A DNA stretch of 64,000 nucleotides, taken from assembly GCA_963836775.1 (NCBI GenBank), contig CAWIKR010000002.1, positions 2,480,001-2,544,000 of the forward strand, written 5' to 3'. The notes beneath the pieces were generated by a model. It was given only the letters and a program-made list of their open reading frames with translations. It ran no database searches and had not been told where the DNA came from. This document shows, piece by piece, positions 44,811-54,639 of the stretch. The DNA is from DASQPR01 sp963836775 (lineage in GTDB: Bacteria; Actinomycetota; Actinomycetes; Mycobacteriales; Micromonosporaceae). The position numbers were made by a program, and so were the translations under genes. The stretch's first letter is position 1, and each line of letters opens with the position of its first letter.

Positions 44811-46049
44811 GTGCTGAACTGGGCCGGCAACGTGGCGTTCGGTGCCGCCCGGTGGCACCGTCCGTCGACCATTGCCGAGCTTCGGCGGATCGTGTCCGAG
44901 GCAGCCCGGCTCAAGGTTCTGGGCACCGGTCATTCGTTCAACCGGATCGCCGACACCGACGGAGACCTGGTGAGCCTGACCGGTTTGCCGGCCGAGTTCG
45001 ACATCGACTCGACCGCGAGCACGGTGCGGGTCGGCGGCGGCCTGCGCTACGGCGAGATCGTCGGGCGCTTGCACGCGGCCGGATTCGCACTGCCGAATCT
45101 CGCCTCGCTGCCGCACATCTCGATCGCTGGGGCCGTCGCTACCGGCACGCACGGATCCGGAGTCGGCAACGGCAACCTGGCCACGCCGGTCCGCGCGGTC
45201 GAGCTGCTGACCGCTGCGGGCGAGAGCCTCACGATCGACCGATCCGACCGGCGATTTGCCGGCGCGGTGGTGTCACTGGGCGCCCTCGGTGTGGTCACCG
45301 CCGTGACCCTCGACCTGCTTCCGACCTTCGACATCCGCCAGGACGTCTATGAAGATCTGCCGTTCGAAGTGCCACTGCTCGATGCTCTCGCGGACGGCTA
45401 CAGCGTCAGCCTGTTCACCGACTTCACGGCGAACCGGTTTACGCAGGTCTGGCGCAAAGCAATCGGAGCATCGGCCGCACCCGACGAGTTCTTCGGCGCC
45501 CGCGCCGCGACCGACAAGCGGCACCCGATCGCCGGCGCCGACCCGGCCGCGTGCAGCGACCAAGCGGGAGTGCCAGGCCCGTGGCACGAGCGGCTGCCAC
45601 ATTTTCGGCTCGACTTCACTCCGAGCAGCGGGAACGAGCTGCAGTCGGAGTTCTTCGTGCCGCGGTCGACCGGCGCCGAGGCGCTAGACGCGGTGGCTCG
45701 GCTCGCGCCACGAATCGCGCCGTTGCTGCAAGTTGCCGAGGTCCGGGCGATAGCCGGCGACGATCAATGGGTGAGCCCGTGCTCGGACCGGGACAGCATC
45801 GCCTTTCACTTCACCTGGCAGCCGCACACCGACGCCGTCATGACGCTCCTGCCGGAACTGGAATGCGCCCTGTCCGGATTCGAGGTGCGGCCGCACTGGG
45901 GCAAGCTCTTCACGATGCCTCCGACGACCGTCCGATCCGCGTACCCGCATATCGCCAAGTTCGTTGAGTTGGCCAGCGAGCTCGACCCGGGCGGAAAGTT
46001 CCGCAACAGATTCCTGGATACCTACCTGCCAGGGGGTCGCGGCCACTGA
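44811..46049 (+). CDS. xyoA: FAD-dependent alditol oxidase
   Basis: 412 residues, size of Streptomyces AldO. The FAD-binding VAO fold has VLGTGHSFNRIADTDGDLVSL with His41 as the expected covalent FAD site, then LPHISIAGAVATGTHGSG and C-terminal RPHWGKLF. It oxidises terminal hydroxyls of alditols such as xylitol or sorbitol with release of hydrogen peroxide (family knowledge). GTG 44811 follows GGAGGACGAC. It is divergent from the LacI operon and may share its control region. Confidence 0.92.
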   Translation: MLNWAGNVAFGAARWHRPSTIAELRRIVSEAARLKVLGTGHSFNRIADTDGDLVSLTGLPAEFDIDSTASTVRVGGGLRYGEIVGRLHAAGFALPNLASLPHISIAGAVATGTHGSGVGNGNLATPVRAVELLTAAGESLTIDRSDRRFAGAVVSLGALGVVTAVTLDLLPTFDIRQDVYEDLPFEVPLLDALADGYSVSLFTDFTANRFTQVWRKAIGASAAPDEFFGARAATDKRHPIAGADPAACSDQAGVPGPWHERLPHFRLDFTPSSGNELQSEFFVPRSTGAEALDAVARLAPRIAPLLQVAEVRAIAGDDQWVSPCSDRDSIAFHFTWQPHTDAVMTLLPELECALSGFEVRPHWGKLFTMPPTTVRSAYPHIAKFVELASELDPGGKFRNRFLDTYLPGGRGH

Positions 46050-46126
46050 GCGGATGGATCGGCCGCCCGGCTGGCCAGCAATCGTGACCGTCGCGGCCGC
46101 CGGCACCGGCCGAGCCGCTCCGGACC

Positions 46127-46318
46127 TTGAAGGCCGGCGCCTCGGTCACCCTGCACACCGGCAGCGGCACCAACTTCAGCGCGAACGTGTACTGGGGCTC
46201 GCGCGCCTATATCTGGAACAACGACGGCGACAAGGCATCCGTCGGCAAGCCGTCGACCAGCACCAATGAGGACACCTGCTCGTGGGCCACGGTGTCGAGC
46301 TACAAGAACTGCGCCTAG
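46127..46318 (+). pseudogene. 5'-truncated lamin-tail-domain (LTD) remnant
   Basis: The last 60 or so residues of an extracellular lamin-tail domain: LKAGASVTLHTGSGTNFSAN, VYWGSRAYIWNNDGDKA, TCSWATVSSYKNCA. No signal peptide or first half of the domain exists in the 77 bp between it and the oxidase stop, and TTG 46127 lies inside the domain. A degraded exported protein is inferred. The terminator-like hairpin just downstream may be its original terminator. Confidence 0.65.
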
Positions 46319-46325
46319 GTCTGCT

Positions 46326-46369
46326 GCGGTGCGGCACCGAACAGCCACTCGGGTTCGGTGCCGAACCGC
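46326..46369 (+). terminator. Strong hairpin downstream of the LTD remnant
   Basis: CGGCACCGAAC (46332-46342) pairs perfectly with GTTCGGTGCCG (46353-46363); GCGGT/ACCGC extend the stem. No T tract follows. Confidence 0.5.
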
Positions 46370-46428
46370 CGCTGCTGACCGCGTTGATCCGCAGTGCGGA
46401 GTCGTTGATCGCACTCGATCGTGGCGAT

Positions 46429-46476
46429 CGTCAATCTGGGCTTGACGCAGCCCGAATCGTCAATTCAGAATTGACG
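46429..46476. promoter_or_regulatory. Two 19-bp CGTCAA/TTGACG operators before the HTH-ClpN gene
   Basis: CGTCAATCTGGGCTTGACG (46429-46447) and CGTCAATTCAGAATTGACG (46458-46476) are both 19 bp, 29 bp apart centre to centre, with half-site CGTCAA; the second is fully palindromic and ends 1 nt before the ATG. The position suggests autoregulation. Confidence 0.65.
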
Positions 46477-46477
46477 C

Positions 46478-47269
46478 ATGACGCCGTTGAATGTGAATCT
46501 TGGCCGCCTTATCTCGTCCATCGATGCGGATCTGCCGGCCGCCGATGCGCTGGCCAAGGTGACCGAGGCGCAGCAGCGGGCGCGCAGCCTGAGCGACATT
46601 GGTGACCAGCTCATCGATCACTTCGTGACCCTGGCCCGACGGGACGGCACGCCGTGGAGCCAGATCGGTGACGCGCTCGGCGTTTCCAAACAGGCGGCTC
46701 AGCAGCGCTGGATGCCACCGCTGTTCCAGCTGTTCACGAACCGGGCGAGGCACGTCGTGGTGCGGGCTCAGGAGCAGGCCCGCACGCTGCGCCATGGTTA
46801 CATCGGCACCGAGCACCTGTTGCTCGGGCTGCTCGACGAGCCGGAGGGCGCGGGAGCGGTGGTCCTGGCGCGCCTGGCCGGCTCGGCGGAGACGGTCCGA
46901 TCCGCGGTGATCGCGGCGGTGCCGGCCGGCACCGACAACCCACCCGCGAAGATTCCGTTCACGCGCCTTGGCAAGGAAGTTCTCGGTCATTCGAATGCCG
47001 AGGCGACCTCGCTCGGCCACAACTACGTGGGCACCGAGCACCTATTGCTGGCGCTGCTGAAGGTCGATGGCGGCCAGGCGGCGCAGGTGCTGACGAGTCT
47101 CGACATCACTTATGACACCGCCCTGGCCGGTGTCCGTGACTGGATCGCCGCTGAGGTGGCCGGCAACCCGGACGCGGCGCGGCGGATTGCCGCTGCCAAG
47201 GCCCGCGCCGAGGCGCGTGGCGTGCGGCTGGATGTGGCCGGCGACACCGATGCCGAGGCGAGCAGCTAG
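46478..47269 (+). CDS. HTH protein with two Clp N-terminal repeats
   Basis: 263 residues. An N-terminal helical region with HTH (DGTPWSQIGDALGVSKQAAQQRW) is followed by two Clp-N (ClpC substrate/adaptor-binding) repeats: ARTLRHGYIGTEHLLLGLLDE and TSLGHNYVGTEHLLLALLK. No AAA+ domain. Clp-N repeats bind Clp adaptors or client peptides, so this may couple transcription to proteolysis or protein damage. ATG 46478 abuts two palindromic operators; if the mRNA starts there the gene is nearly leaderless. Confidence 0.85.
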   Translation: MTPLNVNLGRLISSIDADLPAADALAKVTEAQQRARSLSDIGDQLIDHFVTLARRDGTPWSQIGDALGVSKQAAQQRWMPPLFQLFTNRARHVVVRAQEQARTLRHGYIGTEHLLLGLLDEPEGAGAVVLARLAGSAETVRSAVIAAVPAGTDNPPAKIPFTRLGKEVLGHSNAEATSLGHNYVGTEHLLLALLKVDGGQAAQVLTSLDITYDTALAGVRDWIAAEVAGNPDAARRIAAAKARAEARGVRLDVAGDTDAEASS

Positions 47270-47280
47270 GAGGCTGCGCC

Positions 47281-47370
47281 GCGCCCGGCTCGGATGCCGC
47301 GACCGGTTCGGACGCCGCGCCCGGCTCGGATGTCCTGCGCCCGGCTCGGACGCCCCGCGTCCGGTGGTCG
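47281..47370. repeat. 18-20-bp imperfect tandem repeat downstream of the HTH-ClpN gene
   Basis: Units of the form GCGCCCGGCTCGGATGCC begin at 47281, 47299, 47317 and 47337 with a decayed fifth copy. They lie just after the stop at 47269 and are not in a convincing gene. Confidence 0.8.
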
Positions 47371-47418
47371 CTGCGGTCGCCATTCCGGCGCACTGATTTC
47401 GTGCCGTACTGCTATCCT

Positions 47419-47444
47419 TTTCGTGCGGAAAGGCCAGCACGAAA
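47419..47444. promoter_or_regulatory. TTTCGTGC inverted repeat before the zinc-finger/HTH gene
   Basis: TTTCGTGC (47419-47426) is complementary to GCACGAAA (47437-47444); another TTTCGTGC copy lies at about 47398. TATCCT (47414-47419) may be a -10 element overlapped by the repeat. Confidence 0.45.
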
Positions 47445-47456
47445 TGAGGGATGCGC

Positions 47457-48176
47457 ATGGACCGGCAGGCAGTCTGTGAGTTTTGCGGCAGGCCGCTTGC
47501 GGCGAAGACGGGGCAGGGGCGTCGTCGGCAGTACTGCGATTCCACCTGCCGGAGTGCCGCTCGCCGGCAGCGTGACCGAAGCGCGATCGTAAACGATGAC
47601 TTGACATCGCCACGGCGTCAAGTGCATGTTTACACGGTGACCGATGATGAGGCGCTGGCGACCCTCAGGACCGCCCTCGACGCCGTCCGCGATGCCGAAG
47701 CCCGGCTGCGCGACGCCGTCGACGACGCGCGCTCGGCTGGCCGGACCTGGGCCGAGGTCGGTGACGTGCTGGGCACCAGCCGGCAGGCCGCGTTCCAGCG
47801 GTTCGGCCGGCCGATCGATCCGAGGACCGGAGAGCCGATGAGCGCTGCGCTATGGCCGGGTGCGGCGGATGCCGCGGTCGAATTGTTTGTGAACCTGTCC
47901 GAGGGCAACTGGGACGCGGTCCGTGCAAATTTCGACGAGAAGGTGACCGAGGCCCTGCCGGATGCGGCCGCGGTGGCGGGCATCTGGGCCGCGCTCGCCG
48001 GTCGCTTCGGTCGCTATGAAGAACGGATGGGCGAGCCGTTCGCGCGGCAGCTGGGCGACTACACGGTGGTGGATATCCCGTTGCGCTTCGAAGTCGGTGA
48101 GCAGATCGGCCGGGTCAGCTTCCACGGGGACGGTCGCGTCGCCGGCATCTTCGTGTTGCCGCCGGACGCGAGCTGA
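47457..48176 (+). CDS. Zinc-finger / HTH protein with DUF3887-like C-terminal domain
   Basis: 239 residues. A zinc finger (CEFCGRPL ... RRQYCDSTC) is followed by an HTH (GRTWAEVGDVLGTSRQAAFQRFG) closely similar in pattern to the one in the upstream HTH-ClpN protein. The C-terminal 110 residues (AAVELFVNLSEGNWDAVRANF ... RVAGIFVLPP) resemble DUF3887 / NTF2-like domains. ATG 47457 has GAGGG at 6 nt; ATG 47451 is too close to it. Likely a transcription regulator sensing an unknown signal. Confidence 0.8.
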   Translation: MDRQAVCEFCGRPLAAKTGQGRRRQYCDSTCRSAARRQRDRSAIVNDDLTSPRRQVHVYTVTDDEALATLRTALDAVRDAEARLRDAVDDARSAGRTWAEVGDVLGTSRQAAFQRFGRPIDPRTGEPMSAALWPGAADAAVELFVNLSEGNWDAVRANFDEKVTEALPDAAAVAGIWAALAGRFGRYEERMGEPFARQLGDYTVVDIPLRFEVGEQIGRVSFHGDGRVAGIFVLPPDAS

Positions 48177-48178
48177 CC

Positions 48179-49353
<1,175 letters not shown>

Positions 49354-49357
<4 letters not shown>

Positions 49358-50109
49358 GCCTGTGGCGGGTGGAGTGGTTGCGACTGGTCCGGACCAGCCG
49401 GTGGATCGCGCTGGTCGCGGTGTTCCTGCTGCTGGGCCTCGGCGAACCGGTGCTGACCCGCTATTTGGGCCAGTTGTTGCGCGGGTCGACCGGCGACACC
49501 TACATCCACATCACGGTCACGAGTCCCCAACCGTCGGACGGCCTGACCTCGTACTTCTCCAACATCACCACGCTCGGCACGCTGGTGGTCGTGGTGGTGG
49601 CCGGGCTCGCGTTCACGATCCGGGCCAACCCGCCGCTCGCGATGCTCTATCTGACTCATGTGCCGCGGCGGTCCCGGCTGCTGAGACCGCGTCTGGTCAC
49701 CGTCGCGGTCGCGACCGCGGTGGTGGCGCTGTTGGGTGGGTGCGCCGCCGCCTACGAGACCGCGGTGCTGATCGGCGCGCCGGCGGCCGGGCGGACCGCC
49801 GCCGGTGTGGCGATCTCCGCGGCCGGCATGGTGTTCGCGGTGGCGGTCACGTTTTTGGCCGCGGCGCTGCTGCGGAGCCAGGTGGGGGCGATTGCGGTCG
49901 CGCTCGGCGCGGTGTTCGTCGTGGTTCCGCTGACAGATCTCATTCCGGGCGTACGCCAGCTGGGACCCCACGCTTTCAACGCGTTGCCGGCGAGTCTGCA
50001 GACGACGTCGTGGTCGACTGACGACACCTGGTCGATGCTGGTGACGGCGGGGCTGGCAGCGGTGTGCGTCACCGTCGGCTTCTGGCGGGCTCGCCGCTGG
50101 GAACTCTGA
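49354..50109 (+). CDS. ABC-2-type membrane subunit
   Basis: 251 residues with about six hydrophobic segments (WIALVAVFLLLGLGEPVL, TLGTLVVVVVAGLAFTI, GAIAVALGAVFVVVPLTDLI, MLVTAGLAAVCVTVGFW). The ATG overlaps the stop of the PLDNc-ABC fusion (ATGA). Cognate permease of that ATPase; cargo unknown, possibly lipid, peptide or drug. Confidence 0.85.
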
Positions 50110-50176
50110 CCGCGCCGGCTCAGCTGATCCGTGACCGCGGAGCGCCGCAGGTCCGGCGGGTTCCTAGGATCGACCT

Positions 50177-50665
50177 GTGGGGAAAGAGTCGGCGCCGCGG
50201 CGCGAGATCGTCGAGTTGCTCGCGTCTCCGGTGCATCGGTATGAAGGCCGGCCGATCGACGGCCCAGCGCCGGCTCCGGACGGCGAGTTGGTCAGCGAGA
50301 TCCACATTCGCGCCGGGCTCGGAATCGTCGGTGATCGCTACTTCGCCCACCGGGCTCATCGGGACGCCGCCGTCACCCTGATCGCCGCCGAATCGCTGCC
50401 GCCCGGTGCCGGACTGGCGCAGGTCCGGCGCAACGTCCTGGTCGCCGGCATCCCGGTGGATGATCTTGTCGGTCAAGTCCTGACCCTCGATTCCGGCGCC
50501 GGGCCGGTGCGGCTGCGGTTGAACCGTCGTGCCAACCCGTGTGCCTGGATGGACGTGGCCATTCACCCGGGCGCCTGGCGCGAGCTTCGAGGCAAAGGCG
50601 GAGTCCGGTGTACGCCGCTGGATGACGGGATCTTGCGAGTCGGACCCGTCGAGGCCACCTGGTAG
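50177..50665 (+). CDS. MOSC-domain protein
   Basis: 162 residues of the MOSC (molybdenum cofactor sulfurase C-terminal) fold: EIHIRAGLGIVGDRYFAHRAHRDAAVTLIAAE at the core, RRNVLVAGIPVDDLVGQVL, and the conserved Cys in RRANPCAWMDVAIHPGAW. MOSC proteins handle sulfur or metal-sulfur transfer to molybdenum-enzyme substrates or act on N-hydroxylated compounds. It stands alone; no molybdenum enzyme is nearby. Confidence 0.88.
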   Translation: MGKESAPRREIVELLASPVHRYEGRPIDGPAPAPDGELVSEIHIRAGLGIVGDRYFAHRAHRDAAVTLIAAESLPPGAGLAQVRRNVLVAGIPVDDLVGQVLTLDSGAGPVRLRLNRRANPCAWMDVAIHPGAWRELRGKGGVRCTPLDDGILRVGPVEATW

Positions 50666-50728
50666 ACGCGAGCGTCGTGGGCGCGGTGACCGCCGGCGAC
50701 GGCATCGATCGGAGCACCCGATCATGCC

Positions 50729-50766
50729 AACCGCAAAGAAATATTTGCAAAAATAGTTTTGCGGTT
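50729..50766. promoter_or_regulatory. AACCGCAAA inverted repeat before the ArsR-type regulator
   Basis: AACCGCAAA (50729-50737) is complementary to TTTGCGGTT (50758-50766); TATTTGCAAAAATA lies between. The AT-rich block ends 13 bp before ATG 50780, fitting an autoregulated promoter. Confidence 0.5.
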
Positions 50767-50779
50767 TTACCGTCCCGTC

Positions 50780-51439
50780 ATGGGCACCGACGACATGGTG
50801 GGCGATTTCCCCGGCGGCTGGCCGGACTGGTTCGACCCCACTCAAGATCACATGCTGACGCCACGGCGTCTTCGCGGGCTGCTGCATCCGATCCGCGTAC
50901 GCCTTCTTGGTCTTCTGGAGTCCGACGGACCGGCCACCGCGTCGCAGCTGGCCCGGCGGATCGGTGAGTCGTCCGGAGTCACCAGCTATCACCTGCGGAT
51001 CTTGGCCGACCACGACTTCATCGAGGATGACCGGGACCGGAGCAATGGCCGGGATCGCTGGTGGAAGCCGAAATACCGGGGGACCGCGTTCACCTTCCGG
51101 TCGCCGGACGACCCGATCGATCGGGAGGGCGTCGAGGCCGGTGCGCAATACATGCGGATCCTCGCCGACGACTACCACCGACGGATGGTCGGTTTCATCG
51201 ACAGCATGAGCGCGCAGCTCGACGAGCTGCCGAACCTGCCGTGGACGTTCAGCGATACCAAGATCGAGCTGACCACCGAGGAGGGCCGCGCACTGGCCGC
51301 CGAGATCACCGCGCTCGTCGACCGCTACCGGCGCACCCAGGGACATCGGCGAACCGAGCCGGGCGTGCGCCGCGGTTACGTGATGTTCCAGATGCTGCCG
51401 GACCTGTCCGACCACCCGGATGACGGTGCCGAATCATGA
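50780..51439 (+). CDS. ArsR/HTH_20-type winged-helix regulator
   Basis: 219 residues. The winged helix is in RLRGLLHPIRVRLLGLLESDGPATASQLARRIGESSGVTSYHLRIL, typical of HTH_20 ArsR-like repressors, followed by the long helical C-terminus that these exporters' regulators carry (YMRILADDYHRRMVGFIDSM). The stop overlaps ATG of the MFS gene. It probably represses the exporter operon through the inverted repeat upstream. TTG 50759 would be an alternative start inside that repeat. Confidence 0.9.
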   Translation: MGTDDMVGDFPGGWPDWFDPTQDHMLTPRRLRGLLHPIRVRLLGLLESDGPATASQLARRIGESSGVTSYHLRILADHDFIEDDRDRSNGRDRWWKPKYRGTAFTFRSPDDPIDREGVEAGAQYMRILADDYHRRMVGFIDSMSAQLDELPNLPWTFSDTKIELTTEEGRALAAEITALVDRYRRTQGHRRTEPGVRRGYVMFQMLPDLSDHPDDGAES

Positions 51440-52833
51440 CCGCGCCGAGCCCGCGTCGGCGGGCGCCGTACGCCGCCTTGATGTCCTCGTATTTCATCTC
51501 GATGCTCGGCACCTCGATGTCCCAGCTCGCCATCCCGTGGATGGTGCTGACCAGCACCGGCTCGGCGAGCAAGACCGGCCTCGTCGCGTTCGCCGAGATG
51601 GCGCCGTATGTGATGGCACAGGCGCTGGCCGGTCCGCTGGTGGATCGGTTCGGGCTGCGGCGGTCGTTCGTCGTCGGCAACATCCTGGCGGGCCTCGCCA
51701 CTGCGGCGATCCCGGCGTTCTACGCGATCGATCATCTGTCCTTCGCCGTGCTGGTCGTGCTCGTCGCCATCATCGGGCTGGTCCGTGGGGCCGCCGACTG
51801 TGCCAACAGCGCCCTGCTGCCGGCCACCGCGACCATCGGCCAGATCCCGCTGGAGCGGGCCGCAGGTCTGAACACCAGCGCCAACCGAACCGCGATCCTG
51901 CTCGGCGCGCCGGCGGCCGGTCTGCTGGTGACTCTCTTCGGGTCGCCGTTCGTCGTGCTGCTCGACGCCATCACGTTCCTGATCGGCGCCGTGCTGGTCG
52001 CGATCTACCTGCGCCACTTCGGCGAGCCGGCTCCGGCTCCGGCGGAATCCGGCGGCATCCGCGGCTATGGCCGGGGCCTGGCGGAGGGTCTGCGGTTCGT
52101 CCGCGGTGACCGCCTCATCCTCGGCGTCATCATCATGGTCGCGCTGATGAACCTGATCGATCAGGGTCTTAGCGAGGTCATGCTGCCGGTCTGGGTCCGC
52201 GAGGAGCTGCATTCGGCGAGCGCGCTCGGCCTGATCACCGGCGTCTTCGGACTCGGCAGCGTGGCCGGCAACCTCATCGGAGCCTGGCTCGGTCCACGAT
52301 TGCCGCGCCGGACCGCCTACGCCGTCGGCTCGCTCTTCGGCGGCGCGCCCCGGTTCTTCATCCTGGTGCTGGCCAGCACGCTGTCGCCGGTCCTGGCGGT
52401 GGAACTCAGCACCGCGATCATCGGCGGCTCGATCAACTCGGTCGTCGGCGCGACGTTCTACGAGCGCATTCCGGAGAATCTGCGGGCCCGCGTCCTGGGC
52501 GTAATCCGGGCCAGCGCCTGGGTCGGCATCCCGTTCGGTGCGTTGTTCGCCGGCGCCGCTACTGAAGCCTTCGGCGTGCGGGCGGCGCTGATCGTTTCCG
52601 GAGTGGCATACACCCTGATCACGCTGCCGCCATTCATCTTCCCGGTGTGGCGTCAGATGCGACGGCCAGATCCAGCACCTGATCCGGCGCCCGCTGTAGT
52701 GCGCGGACCTGCGTCCGGACCGGCGCCCACTGCGGTGCCCGGACCGACGCCTGCTGCGGCGCCCGGGCCGGAGCTTGTTGCGGCGCCTGGACCTGCGCCT
52801 AGCGATCTGCCGCAGACGGCCGATTCGGCGTGA
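51436..52833 (+). CDS. MFS exporter (EntS/MFS_3 type)
   Basis: 465 residues, 12 predicted helices, first motif SSYFISMLGTSMSQLAIPWMVL and loop motif GPLVDRFGLRR. The partner regulator is directly upstream. Residues 405-465 are a Pro/Ala/Gly tail (PDPAPDPAPAV, PGPTPAAAPGP) not seen in the family core. Substrate unknown; drug or metabolite export is likely. Its 3' end overlaps the convergent beta-galactosidase by 35 bp. Confidence 0.9.
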   Translation: MTAPSPRRRAPYAALMSSYFISMLGTSMSQLAIPWMVLTSTGSASKTGLVAFAEMAPYVMAQALAGPLVDRFGLRRSFVVGNILAGLATAAIPAFYAIDHLSFAVLVVLVAIIGLVRGAADCANSALLPATATIGQIPLERAAGLNTSANRTAILLGAPAAGLLVTLFGSPFVVLLDAITFLIGAVLVAIYLRHFGEPAPAPAESGGIRGYGRGLAEGLRFVRGDRLILGVIIMVALMNLIDQGLSEVMLPVWVREELHSASALGLITGVFGLGSVAGNLIGAWLGPRLPRRTAYAVGSLFGGAPRFFILVLASTLSPVLAVELSTAIIGGSINSVVGATFYERIPENLRARVLGVIRASAWVGIPFGALFAGAATEAFGVRAALIVSGVAYTLITLPPFIFPVWRQMRRPDPAPDPAPAVVRGPASGPAPTAVPGPTPAAAPGPELVAAPGPAPSDLPQTADSA

Positions 52834-54493
52834 CGACGATCGTCGTGTCGGTCACCTGGTCCAACTCCAGCACGACGATCTCGTTGCTGCCGGCGCGCAG
52901 CAGCGACCACGGCAGATAGAGCTCGTGCTGCGGACCGACATTCCAGTAGCGGCCGAGGCAGAAGCCGTTGACCCAGACGTACCCCTTGGTCCAGCCCGGC
53001 AGTGTCAGAAACCCATCGCCGGGGTCGGCCACGTCGAGACTCGCGCGGTGATAGACGGGTCCGCCGCGAGGCGCGTCGGGGTTGCTCGCCGCTGCCCAGT
53101 CGATCTTCGGATCCAGCTCAATCGGGTACGCCTGCCAGCCGTGCAGAAACGGCAGGCCATGCCGCACTGAACCGGTGATGCCCTTGCGCTCGCCGACCAT
53201 TGGGCCGTAGTTCGTCCGGCCCATGGATTCGACGAGCAGATCCACGCGTACGCCCCCGGGCACCTCGACAGTGTTGGCGGTGGCGTCGAGCACGGCGCGG
53301 AAATCGCCGTCGATGAACAGGTGTGCCCGGTCGGCGAGACCGTCGATGGCGAGCGGCGCCGGGTCGCGTGGCGCGGGAATGTCGGTGCGATACAGCACCA
53401 GACCGTGCGTGAGTTGGAGATCCTCGAACGTCGGTGGCGTGGCGGCGCTCACCGGTCCGGCCGTGATGGTGTCGAAGAGCCGCACTGACCGGTCCGGCCG
53501 GATTTCGGCCCGGGGCAGGCGGGCCGCGGCCTGGGGCAGGTCCGGGATGTCCTCGGCGTAGGCCGCCAGGACGTCCCGCATGCGCCAGAACTTCTCGGTT
53601 GGCGAGCCGTCTTCGGCGATCGGAGCGTCGTAGTCATAGGACGTCACGGTCGACTGGTAGTCGTCGGTCAGGTTATTGCCCATCCGGTTGGCGCCGGACC
53701 AGGTGCCGAAATTGGTGCCGCCGTGTGCCATGTAGATGTTGACATCGGCGCCCGCTTCAAGAATCCGGCGGAGCGTGTCCGCGACCATTCCCGGATCCCG
53801 CGTGGCGCGATCGTGGCCCCAGTGCTCGAACCATCCGCACCAGAACTCCATGCAGAACGGCGGATCATCAGGGCGGTGCCGGCGCAGCGTCTCGAACGCC
53901 GACTCCGGATCCTTGCCGAAGTTGACGGTGCAGCGGACGCCGGGAATGGAACCACCTGACAGCGCCTCGTCCTTCGGCTGGTCGGACGTGAACAGTGGCA
54001 CGTCGATGCCGCGAGCGCGGAGCCCGTCGGCCAGGTGCCGCAGATACGCCTGGTCGTCGCCGTACGCGCCGTATTCGTTCTCGACCTGCACCATGATGAC
54101 GTTGCCGCCCCTGGTGATCTGGTGCTCGGCGATCCGTGGAATCAGCACGTCAAACCAGGAGTCGACGGCGGCCAGGTAGTCGGGATCGGCGCACCGGACC
54201 GGGTGGCCGGAGAGCCACGCCGGAAGGCCGCCGTTGTCCCACTCGGCGCAGATGTAAGGTCCCGGCCGGACGATGGCCCGCAGTCCGGCGGCCGCGGCGG
54301 CGTCGAGGAATCCGTCAAGGTCGTCGAGTCGCTCGAAGGTGCCTGGACGTGGTTCGTGCAGATTCCACGGCACATAGGTCTCGACCGTGTTGAGACCCAT
54401 TGCACGAAGCATCCCGAGACGGTGCGGCCAGTGCGGCGGCAGCACGCGGAAATAGTGCACGGCACCAGACAGGATGCGGTCGGCCATCCCCAC
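52799..54493 (-). CDS. GH35 beta-galactosidase
   Basis: 564 residues. ILSGAVHYFRVLPPHW and ETYVPWNLHEPRPG open the barrel. The acid/base Glu140 is in VQVENEYGAYG and the nucleophile Glu216 in CMEFWCGWFEHWG. C-terminal beta domains end in WVNGFCLGRYWNVGPQHELYLP. No signal peptide, so cytoplasmic. The N-terminus is about ten residues shorter than usual (starts DRILSG), so GTG 54493 or ATG 54487 may not be the full start. It would hydrolyse terminal beta-galactosides. Confidence 0.92.
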   Translation of the reverse strand: MGMADRILSGAVHYFRVLPPHWPHRLGMLRAMGLNTVETYVPWNLHEPRPGTFERLDDLDGFLDAAAAAGLRAIVRPGPYICAEWDNGGLPAWLSGHPVRCADPDYLAAVDSWFDVLIPRIAEHQITRGGNVIMVQVENEYGAYGDDQAYLRHLADGLRARGIDVPLFTSDQPKDEALSGGSIPGVRCTVNFGKDPESAFETLRRHRPDDPPFCMEFWCGWFEHWGHDRATRDPGMVADTLRRILEAGADVNIYMAHGGTNFGTWSGANRMGNNLTDDYQSTVTSYDYDAPIAEDGSPTEKFWRMRDVLAAYAEDIPDLPQAAARLPRAEIRPDRSVRLFDTITAGPVSAATPPTFEDLQLTHGLVLYRTDIPAPRDPAPLAIDGLADRAHLFIDGDFRAVLDATANTVEVPGGVRVDLLVESMGRTNYGPMVGERKGITGSVRHGLPFLHGWQAYPIELDPKIDWAAASNPDAPRGGPVYHRASLDVADPGDGFLTLPGWTKGYVWVNGFCLGRYWNVGPQHELYLPWSLLRAGSNEIVVLELDQVTDTTIVVTPNRPSAADR

Positions 54494-54639
54494 AGCGTGC
54501 CTGATCGGCCTGTGGATCGCACGGTCTAGGCGATCGCGGCGATGTCACCGTCGTCGAAATAGATCGTTCCCCTCCAATGCTGGCACGCCATGGGTCGAAC
54601 GCGAACAGTATGCGACTGTGCCCGGTGGAAGCTCGTGGC

